This document shows positions 47,764 through 57,130 of a stretch of 64,000 bases of DNA, in pieces. Every line of letters starts with the position of its first letter. The stretch's first letter is position 1. The notes below the pieces were generated by a model. That model had not been told where the DNA came from, ran no database searches, and worked only from the letters and a program-made list of their open reading frames with translations. The DNA comes from Sneathiella glossodoripedis JCM 23214 (GTDB taxonomy: Bacteria > Pseudomonadota > Alphaproteobacteria > Sneathiellales > Sneathiellaceae). The position numbers and the translations under genes are program-made. The DNA is taken from contig NZ_BAMS01000002.1 in NCBI RefSeq assembly GCF_000616095.1, forward strand, positions 398,452 through 462,451. Direction: 5' to 3'.

Positions 47764-49155
47764 ATGCCAGGAGATTTTTCAGAAGGAAAAACATTTAGGG
47801 ACTTAGTTGCAAAATGCGGAGAACATTTTCGTTCGATTGAGGATGCAAATACGATTGTCATAAAGCTCGGTTCATCGTTAATTTTAAGAGAATCTGAAGA
47901 ACGAAGGAGACAAGGCGTTCCTTCAATGGAGATTGATAGGGACCGGTTAAGCGCGTTTATTAAAAGCATTTCAGAGATGGTAATTGGCGATAAAGCGAAA
48001 AAGCGAGAAATTGTTTTTGTCTCTTCTGGTGCAGTAGGCTTGGGTCGTTCGATATTGAAGATAAACAAATCTGAGGAAAAACTGGAGGACAAGCAGGCAG
48101 CCGCCGCAGTGGGGAACGCCGATTTAATCAAATATTATGTCGAAGAATTCAAAAATAATGGTGTTATTGCAGGACAGGTGTTGATGACACCTCAAAATAC
48201 CGATCATTCCCGGAGCCGACATAATATCCGAAAGACGATCTTCGGTATGCTTAAAAGGAATGTCGTTCCCATCATCAATGAAAATGATGCCGTGACCACC
48301 TATGGTATTCGTTATGGCGACAATGACAGCCTCGCATCCTTGGTTGCGAAAACGATCACTGCTGACACCGTGGTCCTGTTTACTGATATATTGGGGTTCT
48401 ACACAAATTTTGGTGAAGAAAATCAGGGATTGGAAATTTTTTCAGAAGGCGTGTCACGAGAACATATTTCAGGTGCAGGTGGGGCCGGTACAGATGTTGG
48501 AACAGGTGGTATGGCAACAAAAGTCAATGCTGCCAGAATAGCAACGGAACAGGCTGGATGTAACTTGGTTATTGCTTGTGGACGTGATCCAATTGCTACA
48601 TTTTTACATGAAAAGCAATTGTTATCAGGTAAAACTGGTAAAAAATTATCCAGACGCGACGATAGGGACCACAGCAACGTGAGCCGACTTTTTAAAGGCA
48701 ACCTTCCTTTCACTATTTTCAAGTCTAGACTCAATCCCGCGCAAGCCCGCTCTTTGGCGATTTATGATGAGGCGATGAGTAAATATGGAAAAATAGTTAT
48801 TACCGAGTTTGAGCCAGGCAGAGATATTCTTCCTGAATATATTTTGGCTGTTTCTGGTGAAGCAGATCGCGGTGAGGCAATTCGGATAATCGAGGCGTCG
48901 CCAGTTGGAGTGAACAAATTAATTGGATTTGGGATTCTCGCACATTCTCTTGCAGATGTAATGAAAATCAGAGGGCTGCAGAGCGCTGAAGAAGTGGCTG
49001 AAAGGTTGGGTTATTCAGGCAGACATGCTGTGGTTAAGGCGGAAGACTTTGTTTTGCAAAATCAAGCCTTAAGTGCCTTGAAAGCGAGTAATTTACCGAT
49101 ATCCAATGAGAAAGCATTTATCCCGGCAATTGGGGAAGAGGCCAAACAGGATTAA
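47764..49155 (+). CDS. glutamate-5-kinase-like protein
   Basis: Amino-acid-kinase-fold protein of 463 residues. TIVIKLGSSLILRESEE is the ATP-binding start, FVSSGAVGLGRSILK and EDKQAAAAVGNADLIKYYVEEFKNNGVIAGQVLMT the substrate region, and PIINENDAVTTYGIRYGDNDSLASLVAKTI with GTGGMATKVNAARIA the later motifs. A C-terminal PUA-like domain (AVSGEADRGEAIRII and VAERLGYSGRHAVV) completes the ProB layout. Length and linker insertions are greater than in usual ProB (about 370 residues), and proA is not beside it, so it may be a divergent paralogue. The ATG at 47764 follows AAGGAAG at good distance; a start at 47719 is less likely. Confidence 0.78.
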   Translation: MPGDFSEGKTFRDLVAKCGEHFRSIEDANTIVIKLGSSLILRESEERRRQGVPSMEIDRDRLSAFIKSISEMVIGDKAKKREIVFVSSGAVGLGRSILKINKSEEKLEDKQAAAAVGNADLIKYYVEEFKNNGVIAGQVLMTPQNTDHSRSRHNIRKTIFGMLKRNVVPIINENDAVTTYGIRYGDNDSLASLVAKTITADTVVLFTDILGFYTNFGEENQGLEIFSEGVSREHISGAGGAGTDVGTGGMATKVNAARIATEQAGCNLVIACGRDPIATFLHEKQLLSGKTGKKLSRRDDRDHSNVSRLFKGNLPFTIFKSRLNPAQARSLAIYDEAMSKYGKIVITEFEPGRDILPEYILAVSGEADRGEAIRIIEASPVGVNKLIGFGILAHSLADVMKIRGLQSAEEVAERLGYSGRHAVVKAEDFVLQNQALSALKASNLPISNEKAFIPAIGEEAKQD

Positions 49156-49168
49156 AATTTGCAATTAT

Positions 49169-49669
49169 TCATCTTGTTTCGCAGATAACGCCTAAATAAT
49201 GGGTGATGTTACCATCGCTATCGAATAAGGGGCAGTCCAGACTTTCAAAAGTGATGAACTCTCTGTCAACAAAACTAAGGTTCCCCCGGCATCTGCTGGG
49301 GGAATTTGTTTTGGAAATTTCATCCAGATATTTCGCCAGCTGTCGGTCTTCGTACGGCTCGCTAGTAAGAGAAATATCAACCATCCTGTAATGATTGCCA
49401 ATTAGTTGCCCAACTTTATTCCCGCAAAGTCGGTACAAATATTTACCGGACGAGATTTTTTCTATCAAATAGATGTTGCTGGCAAGTGAGGGGACTGATG
49501 CAATGTCAAAGTCTGATCTTTGAGGCAAATCTGGCGTAAAGGAGCTCCACCACTCAAACAATTTGCGGGTTAGAGTACACCGGAGTTCGGACACACTATT
49601 GATCGGGGTGCTTTGAATGAGCCTGAAGTTGTCAGATCTTTGTTCGTAAGCAAATAAGCTTTGTTCCAT
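49169..49669 (-). CDS. PAS-domain protein (PAS_5-like)
   Basis: A 166-residue cytoplasmic protein with a single PAS-like domain. LTRKLFEWWSSFTPDLPQRSDFDIASVPSLASNIYLIEKISSGKYLYRLCGNKVGQLIGNHY (about residues 30-95) and VDREFITFESLDCPLFDSDGNITHYLGVICE match the PAS_5 family seen mainly in alphaproteobacteria. Its function is unknown; it may sense a ligand for another protein, as it has no output domain. It ends 13 bases from the stop of the convergent kinase gene. Confidence 0.7.
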   Translation of the reverse strand: MEQSLFAYEQRSDNFRLIQSTPINSVSELRCTLTRKLFEWWSSFTPDLPQRSDFDIASVPSLASNIYLIEKISSGKYLYRLCGNKVGQLIGNHYRMVDISLTSEPYEDRQLAKYLDEISKTNSPSRCRGNLSFVDREFITFESLDCPLFDSDGNITHYLGVICETR

Positions 49670-49973
49670 TTAATCCCCACAATAACGCTACTGGATTGTG
49701 CACTCCATTTAAATCTCCTTTGGTTAATTCTCCGTTACAGTTGCCAGATGACCTTTCATGTTTTGTGTCTCGATGTGGAAGGTGTTTCTTGCCGAGCGAT
49801 TTTTAAGCGCTTTTGTATCCCAGCAGCATCTTAGCCTGACTAGATGTAAAGAACTGAATTTATAGAGAAATCAACTTATTAACATCCTGAAGAATATGCA
49901 ATCATTGTCCATTGCAGTGGACCGATTTCTCCCCTAAACTCTCGCCTCAAAACTATCAGGACAGGAGATCCCC
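49670..49973. other. intergenic region upstream of gabD
   Basis: No gene is visible. It contains the promoter regions of the diverging PAS-protein and gabD genes and a 16-base near-palindrome described separately. I see no terminator or RNA structure. Confidence 0.6.
49907..49922. promoter_or_regulatory. operator-like palindrome upstream of gabD
   Basis: GTCCATTGCAGTGGAC is a 16-base dyad with a single mismatched pair (T opposite G) around a TGCA core; it lies 51 bases before the gabD ATG. Length and symmetry suggest a binding site for a dimeric regulator, but no regulator gene is adjacent and the family is unknown. Confidence 0.5.
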
Positions 49974-51455
49974 ATGTTGGACAAAGTAACAAATTCCCTA
50001 AATCTCAAAGATCCGTCTCTGTTCAGACAGCAAGGTTTGATAAATGGGATCTGGTGCGATGCCGACAATGGCGGAACTATTGAAGTCACAAATCCAGCAA
50101 CAGGTGAAATTCTGGGTACTGTCCCTGAAATGGGAGCAAATGAGACCCGCCGCGCCATCGAGGCTGCTAAGGAAGCAATGCCTGAATGGGCCGGTAAAAC
50201 GGCTAAAGAGCGGGCAAATATTTTGCGCAAGTGGCACGATTTGATGATCGAAAATACGGATGACCTTGCACGCCTGATGACAGTGGAAATGGGAAAACCA
50301 CTGGCGGAAGCAAAAGGTGAGGTCGCATATGCGGCATCCTTTATTGAATGGTTCGCAGAAGAAGGGAAACGGATTTACGGTGATACAATCCCCGAACATC
50401 AAAGCGACAAAAGAATTATCGTCATTAAACAGCCCATCGGTGTTACCGTTGCAATTACGCCCTGGAATTTTCCGATTGCCATGATTACCCGCAAAGCGGC
50501 ACCTGCACTCGCTGCAGGTTGCCCAATGGTAATCAAACCTTCCGAGCTAACACCATATTCGGCCTTTGCCATGGCAGAGCTTGCAGAACGGGCAGGGGTT
50601 CCAAAAGGTATTTTGGGTGTGGTTACTGGCGATGCGAAGGAAATTGGCAAGGAAATGACCAGTAATCCGATTGTTGCTAAACTCACATTCACTGGATCCA
50701 CGGCAACCGGCAAGATCTTGATGGAGCAGTGTGCCTCCACCGTCAAGAAAACATCTATGGAGCTAGGCGGGAATGCACCCTTTATTGTTTTCGACGATGC
50801 AGATCTGGAAGATGCAGTCGAAGCCGCTTTGGCTTCAAAATACAGGAATGCAGGGCAAACATGTGTCTGTGCCAACCGGCTTTATGTTCAGGACGGAATT
50901 TATGAAGCCTTTTCTCGTCGGCTAGCGGAACGCGTTGCTGAATTCAAGGTTGGAAATGGACTTGATGACGGAGTAACGCAAGGCCCATTGATAAACGAAG
51001 CAGCCGTTCAAAAAGTAGAAAGCCATATTGAAGATGCGATTAGCAAAGGCGCGAAAGTCCTTGTTGGCGGCAAACGGCATCAGATGGGGCAAACCTTTTT
51101 CGAGCCTACGATCCTCACCGACGTAACGCCTGAAATGAAAGTGGCCAAAGAAGAGACGTTCGGACCAATGGCGCCACTCTTTAAATTTAGCGAAGAGGCA
51201 GATGTAATTCGCATGGCGAATGACACTGAATTTGGATTGGCTGCCTATATTTGTGCACGCGATATTGGGCGTATCTGGCGTGTCAGCGAAGGGCTTGAAT
51301 ATGGTATTGTAGGCATCAATACAGGTATTATTTCCACAGAAGTTGCTCCTTTTGGCGGGGTAAAACAGTCTGGCATCGGCCGCGAGGGTTCAAAATACGG
51401 AATTGATGATTATCTGGAGATAAAATACATGTGTCTGGGCGGTCTGGACAAATAA
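49974..51455 (+). CDS. gabD: NAD(P)-dependent succinate-semialdehyde dehydrogenase
   Basis: Oxidises succinate semialdehyde to succinate at the end of 4-aminobutyrate breakdown. NAD-binding motif TPWNFPIAMITRKAAPALAAG, LTFTGSTATGK, the general base glutamate in MELGGNAPFIVFDDADL and the catalytic cysteine in YRNAGQTCVCANRLYV are visible. It has 493 residues. The opening LKDPSLFRQQGLINGIWCDADNGGTIEVTNPATGE is typical of GabD. No 4-aminobutyrate transaminase lies beside it, so another aldehyde is possible. AGGAGATCCCC precedes the ATG. Confidence 0.88.
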   Translation: MLDKVTNSLNLKDPSLFRQQGLINGIWCDADNGGTIEVTNPATGEILGTVPEMGANETRRAIEAAKEAMPEWAGKTAKERANILRKWHDLMIENTDDLARLMTVEMGKPLAEAKGEVAYAASFIEWFAEEGKRIYGDTIPEHQSDKRIIVIKQPIGVTVAITPWNFPIAMITRKAAPALAAGCPMVIKPSELTPYSAFAMAELAERAGVPKGILGVVTGDAKEIGKEMTSNPIVAKLTFTGSTATGKILMEQCASTVKKTSMELGGNAPFIVFDDADLEDAVEAALASKYRNAGQTCVCANRLYVQDGIYEAFSRRLAERVAEFKVGNGLDDGVTQGPLINEAAVQKVESHIEDAISKGAKVLVGGKRHQMGQTFFEPTILTDVTPEMKVAKEETFGPMAPLFKFSEEADVIRMANDTEFGLAAYICARDIGRIWRVSEGLEYGIVGINTGIISTEVAPFGGVKQSGIGREGSKYGIDDYLEIKYMCLGGLDK

Positions 51456-51500
51456 TGTAATTGAACCTGAGGGCGCATTCCTCGATTAAAGGACACTCTA

Positions 51501-52856
51501 GTGACTTATGATTTTGATTTGTTTGTAATTGGTGCCGGTTCAGGCGGTGTTCGGGCATCACGGATTTCTTCGGGCTTTGGGGCGAAGGTTGCCATTGCGG
51601 AAGAATTCAGGGTAGGCGGCACCTGTGTTATCCGTGGCTGTGTGCCTAAAAAACTGTTTGTCTATGCCAGTCATTTTTCTGAAGATTTTGAGGATGCGCG
51701 CAATTTCGGCTGGACGGTAGAAGGTGTCAGCCATGATTGGAAAACCCTGATTGCCAATAAAGATGCTGAAATTGACCGCCTGAACGGTATTTATCACAAT
51801 ATCCTGTCCAACAATAACGTAACACTTTACGAAAACCGCGCTGAGATACTGGATGCTCACACGGTTAAAGTCGGCTCTGAGACTGTCACCGCAAAATACA
51901 TTCTGATCGCAACCGGTGGAACACCGGTTATGCCCGATATTCCGGGAATAGAATATGCGATTTCCTCCAATGAAGCATTTCATTTGGATGATTTGCCCAA
52001 ACGGGTTGTCGTCGTTGGAGGGGGCTACATTGCAGTTGAATTTGCAGGTATATTTAATGGTCTGGGTAGTGAAGTCATACAATTGTATCGCGGTGAGCAG
52101 ATCTTGCGTGGATTTGATCACGATGTGCAGGAAATGCTTGCCGGAGAGATCCGTAAAAAAGGCGTCGATTTAAGAGTGAGGTCCAATCCGGCAAAAATTG
52201 AAAAGAGTGGTGACGAATTGATTGTTACGCTCGAAGATGGTTCGCAAATCAAAACGGATGCGATCATGTATGCAACTGGCCGCAAACCAAATACAGAAGG
52301 TCTTGGTCTGGAGAATGCCGGTGTTAAGCTCAAAGAAAACGGCGCGATTGCAGTTGATGAATTTTCCAGAACTTCCGTCGAAAATATTTACGCTGTGGGG
52401 GATGTAACAGACCGCGTTGCGTTGACGCCTGTTGCAATTCACGAAGGAATGGCATTTGCTGAGACGGTGTTTGATGGCAAAGCGAGAGCGTTTGACCATT
52501 CAGATGTCCCATCAGCGGTATTCTCCCAACCACCAGTGGGGACCGTTGGATTATCAGAGGCAGACGCCCGTGAAAAATACGGTGACGTTGATATTTACAA
52601 ATCGGAATTTCGTCCGATGAAACAGACGATCACCCAAGGCGGTGAGCGGGCAATGGTGAAACTGATTGTTGAGCCAAAGTCAGATCGTGTAGTGGGTGTT
52701 CATGTCGTCGGGGCCGACGCTGGTGAAATCATTCAGGGATTTGGAGTTGCGGTTAAAATGGGAGCGACGAAGGCCCAGTTTGATGCAACAGTCGGTGTTC
52801 ATCCGACACTTGCCGAAGAACTTGTTACACTCCGTGAAAAATACACTGGCGACTAG
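51501..52856 (+). CDS. gor: glutathione-disulfide reductase
   Basis: NADPH flavoenzyme that keeps glutathione reduced. FAD binding is by DLFVIGAGSGGVRASRIS, the redox-active pair is in GGTCVIRGCVPKKLFVYAS (CxxxxC), and the NADPH motif VVVVGGGYIAVEFAGIFNGLGSEV follows with an arginine-rich contact further on. The C-terminal dimer motif VGVHPTLAEELVTLRE supplies the active-site histidine. It has 451 residues. The gene starts 45 bases after gabD, perhaps in the same unit, but the two reactions are not linked. Confidence 0.92.
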   Translation: MTYDFDLFVIGAGSGGVRASRISSGFGAKVAIAEEFRVGGTCVIRGCVPKKLFVYASHFSEDFEDARNFGWTVEGVSHDWKTLIANKDAEIDRLNGIYHNILSNNNVTLYENRAEILDAHTVKVGSETVTAKYILIATGGTPVMPDIPGIEYAISSNEAFHLDDLPKRVVVVGGGYIAVEFAGIFNGLGSEVIQLYRGEQILRGFDHDVQEMLAGEIRKKGVDLRVRSNPAKIEKSGDELIVTLEDGSQIKTDAIMYATGRKPNTEGLGLENAGVKLKENGAIAVDEFSRTSVENIYAVGDVTDRVALTPVAIHEGMAFAETVFDGKARAFDHSDVPSAVFSQPPVGTVGLSEADAREKYGDVDIYKSEFRPMKQTITQGGERAMVKLIVEPKSDRVVGVHVVGADAGEIIQGFGVAVKMGATKAQFDATVGVHPTLAEELVTLREKYTGD

Positions 52857-53023
52857 TCTGGAAAGCTTGATTGTGAGCTATTGCACAGGATTTGCCTGTA
52901 AAAAATGCTAATTTATAAAGGAAAATGTGGCTTTATCGTTGCGTTGCAGCGAAAAGCCTGTAGAAATTAACATTTGCAGAATTTGAGTTCTGGGCTAAGA
53001 AAATACACCTGAGGAATAAGAGA

Positions 53024-54402
53024 ATGTCAAAAACATGGACACCTGATAGCTGGAGACAAAAGCCAATTCGGCAGGTGCCAACTTATACTGACGAAGCAGC
53101 ATTGAAAGCAGTGGAAGAGGACTTAAGCAATTTCCCACCGCTGGTATTTGCAGGTGAAGCTCGCAATCTTAAGAAGCAGCTTGCGAAAGTCGCGCAAGGA
53201 GATGCATTTCTTCTTCAGGGGGGCGATTGCGCCGAAAGTTTCTCGGAATTCCACCCCAACAACATTCGCGACACCTTTAAGGTTTTGCTGCAAATGGCGG
53301 TGGTTCTGACATATGGCGGTAACAAGCCGGTTGTTAAGGTCGGTCGCCTAGCAGGTCAGTTTGCAAAACCGCGTTCTTCGGATGTTGAGACTGTAGACGG
53401 TGTGGAACTGCCCAGTTACCGCGGTGATATAATCAACGGGTTTGACTTTAACGAAGAAGCCCGAATTCCGGATCCGAAGAGGATGCTGACTGCCTATTCA
53501 CAGGCCGCGTCTACTCTCAACCTGCTGCGTGCTTTCGCTCAGGGTGGGTATGCGGACCTGCATCAGGTACAACAGTGAATATGGGGTTCGTTGCCAGCAA
53601 ACCACAAGGCGCGCGCTACAAGGAAATGGCCGTTCGCATTCAGGATGCACTGGCATTTATGGAAGCTTGCGGAATTACATCTGAAAATGCGCCTCAAATG
53701 GCGAAAACGGATTTCTTTACTTCTCATGAAGCCCTGTTGCTGCGTTATGAGCAGGCTTTAACGCGAATTGATAGTACTTCAGGTGAATATTACGATACTT
53801 CAGCCCACATGCTGTGGATTGGGGATCGCACAAGAGATCCTGACGAGGCACATGTGGAGTTTTTGAGCGGTGTTGCAAACCCAATTGGGGTGAAAGCGGG
53901 CCCCTCACAAGATCCTGATACATTGCTGCGCTTAATCGACAAGCTGAACCCTAATAATGATCCCGGGCGTTTGACGGTCATCTGCCGCTTTGGCGCCGGG
54001 AATGTTGAAAAGCACTTGCCCGGGTTTATTCGGAGAATTGAACAGGAAGGCCGTAAAGTCGTTTGGTCATGTGATCCGATGCATGGCAACACAATCAAAT
54101 CTTCCACAGGATACAAAACGCGTCCGTTTGATCGCATCTTAAGTGAGGTCAAAGAGTTCTTTAATGTACATGCCGCGGAAGGTACTCATGCAGGCGGTGT
54201 TCATTTTGAAATGACTGGTCAGGATGTTACTGAATGCCTGGGCGGTGCTTTTGAAGTGACTGAAGAGCGCTTAAGTGACAGGTACCACACAGCTTGTGAC
54301 CCACGACTGAATGCCAATCAAGCCTTGGAACTTGCATTTTTGATTGCGGAAATGCTTAAAAATGAAAGAGGGGACGGGAAAGTCGCAGCATCTGCCTCCT
54401 GA
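53024..54402 (+). CDS. aroG: class II 3-deoxy-7-phosphoheptulonate synthase (apparent frameshift)
   Basis: First enzyme of the shikimate pathway, joining phosphoenolpyruvate and erythrose-4-phosphate. This is the plant-type class II enzyme: [35 protein letters not shown] and [16 protein letters not shown] are characteristic. The frame breaks at about 53577: after ADLHQVQQ one missing G (AGTGAATATGG to AGTGGAATATGG) leads to a stop at 53578; restoring it gives [19 protein letters not shown]. The reconstructed length is 459 residues. C-terminal [24 protein letters not shown] is intact. AGGAATAAGAGA precedes the ATG. Confidence 0.9.
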
Positions 54403-54414
54403 TCCGAATAGTTG

Positions 54415-55559
54415 ATGACCCATCAAGATATCAAAAATCCGCTAACGGCAATTGATAAGTCAATTGCGGCTCATACTGATCAGTACTTCAATCGTACCAA
54501 GCGCATTGTAGAGCAGTTTGGGGACAAGAAAGTAACCTATGCCGTCTTTATGCGGCGGCCGGTTATTTTCGCGCCCAGACTTTTACTCAACTGGCTTGAA
54601 AATATTAATGAGCTCCGCGGATACAGCTTTACCGTTGAGCCTTGTTATAAAGAAGGTGACTGGGTCGGAGCTGGTGAGCCTCTTGTTTATATTAGCGGCA
54701 GTTTTGTGGATTTGGTGGATCTTGAAACACTGTATTTGCAGAAACTGGGTCCTGCTTGCGTTGCTGCCTACAACGCCTATCTGATGTGCGGGTATATGCC
54801 CAATGCTTCTTTTCTGGCAATGGATGCGCGTCATTGTGCCGGTGCGGAAATGGCTGAAATGATGGCATATGCTGCGTCTGTAGGTGGTGCTGCAGCCAAA
54901 AAAGAGCACGGAGCCAATGGGTTCATCGGGAACGCAAATGACAGCACCGCGCATTATTTCGGGAATGATCTGGACTTGGGACAATGCCCCATGCCTTGAT
55001 TGGATATGCCGGCAGCACATTGCGGGCCGCAGAAATGTTTGCAGAATGTTATCCAGGCGAGCCATTGACGGTTCTGGTGGATTATTATGGTAAGGAAATT
55101 ACCGATGCCATCGCTGTTTGCGAGCGCTTTCCGGAGCTGGTGGAACAAGGCAAACTTTCTGTTCGTATGGACACACATGGAGGTCGGTTTATCGAAGGTC
55201 TGGACCCTGCTCAGTCTTACGCAGTGCTTGAGCGTCATGTGCCAAAAGGTATTCGGCAATATCGGTCAGAAGAAGAGCTTCGCTGGCTGGTTGGAACAGG
55301 AGTTTCAGCCGCGGCAATCTATCACATGAGAGAGAGTTTGGACGCCGCAGGGTTTCATAAAGCCCGAATTGTTGCTTCTTCCGGGTTTTCAGCCGAAAAA
55401 TGCCGTGTTATGGGCAGTTTGAAAGCGCCAATTGATGTCATCGGCACTGGATCATATTTACCTGATCGCTGGGCTGAAACCTATGCGACTGCCGATGTCA
55501 TTTCATATGACGGTGTGCCGAGCGTGAAATTGGGCCGCGAATTCCTTTTGAAAAAATAG
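54415..55559 (+). CDS. pncB: nicotinate phosphoribosyltransferase (apparent frameshift)
   Basis: Salvages nicotinate into NAD by making nicotinate mononucleotide. The N-terminal half has YAVFMRRPVIFAPRLLLNWL and LVDLETLYLQKLGPACVAAYNAYL; the second half has DARHCAGAEMAEMMAYAASVGGAA, the phosphoribosyl site and VDYYGKEITDAIAV. The frame breaks at about 54980: a run of four G seems read as three (TTGGGACA), giving GQCPMP and a stop at 54999. Restoring it gives GTMPHALIGYAGSTLRAAEMF. The reconstructed length is 381 residues. The ATG at 54415 is preferred to the TTG one codon before. It follows aroG by 12 bases, and nadE is nearby. Confidence 0.86.
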
Positions 55560-55660
55560 ATATTCGCTTTCCTTGACAGGAACAACCCTGTTGCATTACG
55601 TGTGCGAAAGTTTGAAGCACTATCAACAGGCAAGGAACCTATGATCAAGGGGCTGACAAT

Positions 55661-57045
55661 ATGACAGAAGCGTTAAGATCCTGCTGGCCCTTGCTGGTTG
55701 GCATTGGACTGATGATGCTTGGCAACGGCCTTCAGGGTAGTTTGCTGGGTGTGCGTGCCAATATCGAAGGATTTCCGACAGCAATCACCGGTCTGATCAT
55801 GTCTGGCTATTATGTCGGCTTTCTTTTTGGCTCAGTGGTTACTCCGAAAATTCTGGAATCCGTTGGGCATGTCAGAGTATTTGCGGCCCTTGCGTCACTC
55901 GCATCCACGGCCGCACTTGTTCATGCTGTTTTTCCGGATCCTTACATTTGGGTTATTTTTCGAATTTTTACCGGATTTTCGTTTGCCGGCCTTTATATCG
56001 TCAGTGAAAGCTGGCTAAACGATACGGCAACAAACGAAACCCGCGGCTCAATTCTATCCATTTATATGATTATCACCTTTGGCGGCATGGCTGGCGGTCA
56101 GTTTTTGCTCAATTCATCAGATCCGGGGGGATATCAGCTATTTATCGTGGTGTCGGTCCTTGTTTCGCTTGCCTTGATACCAACGGCACTCACTGCTAGC
56201 CCGATGCCGAGCATGGAAGCACCAGACAAACTGGGAATTCGGAAACTTTACAAGATTTCTCCGCTCGGTGTTGTTGGTGTGATTATTGTTGGGATTACAC
56301 AAGGTGCGTTTTTCGCGATGGCCGCGGTTTATGGTGGATTGATTGGTTTAACTGTCGGTCAAATATCTTTCTTTATCAGTCTTTCCGTTATTGGCGGGGC
56401 TTTGATGCAGCTTCCTATTGGAAAGCTGTCGGATATTATCGACCGAAGAAAGGTTTTGATGCTGACTGCTGCCGTTACGGCGGTTGCTGCAATTGCCATG
56501 TATAATGTGGAAGGGCTGAGCAATAAGCTATGGTTCATGGGCTTTTCTGTGATTTTTGGTGGTTTTTGCATGCCACTATATTCTCTGTGTCTTGCGCATA
56601 CCAATGATCATCTGGAGCCCAATCAAATGGTTGCGGCTAGTAGCGGATTGATTTTTTTGAACGGGGTAGGGGCAATTATCGGCCCAACTGCTGTTTCTGT
56701 CTTGATGTCCACATTCGGCCCATCCGTGTTTTTTCTGTTCATGGCTGGGGCCTGTACATCAATCTTTGCATTCGCGCTCTATCGGATGACGGTCAGCCGG
56801 TCCGTTCCGTTAGATGATCAGGCGATTTTGTTGCCATGCCTGTACGGTCCGGTGTAGTTGCCGTGAATATGAACCCGGAAGCAGAAGAGTGGGACGAGGA
56901 AGCAGAAGACCAGGAGGCTTCCAGCGCAAAATCTTATCACATGAGCAAGGCATCCATGTCTATTATGGAAGAAGCTGATGGAGATGACGACGAAGATGAT
57001 GATCCCATGCATGATGGCCCTACAATCTGGAACAGAAACGGTTAA
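55661..57045 (+). CDS. MFS transporter with acidic C-terminal tail (apparent frameshift)
   Basis: Major facilitator protein with about twelve membrane segments (residues 8-385). LGVRANIEGFPTAITGLIMSGYYVGFLFGSVVTPKILESVGHVRVFAAL holds the typical loop between segments 2 and 3. The frame stops at 56857 in a hydrophobic end (LLPCLYGPV), but with one added G at about 56821 (CAGGCGAT to CAGGGCGAT) it continues as DDQGDFVAMPVRSGVVAVNMNPEAEEWDE and on through a strongly acidic tail (EEADGDDDEDDDP) to 57045. The reconstructed length is 461 residues. The substrate is unknown. AAGGGG lies nine bases before the ATG. Confidence 0.82.
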
Positions 57046-57130
57046 AAAACCGTCTTGCAGTCTTGTCGATTTCAAGTAATTTGCATTCTTTTCGTTGCTG
57101 CAATGCGAAAGGGGCGGTAAAACCAATCCC

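Noticed and set aside
56836..57045. A separate small acidic protein gene after the MFS transporter
   Set aside because: Its frame joins the transporter through GDFVAMPVR with one added base, and it has no ribosome binding site of its own.
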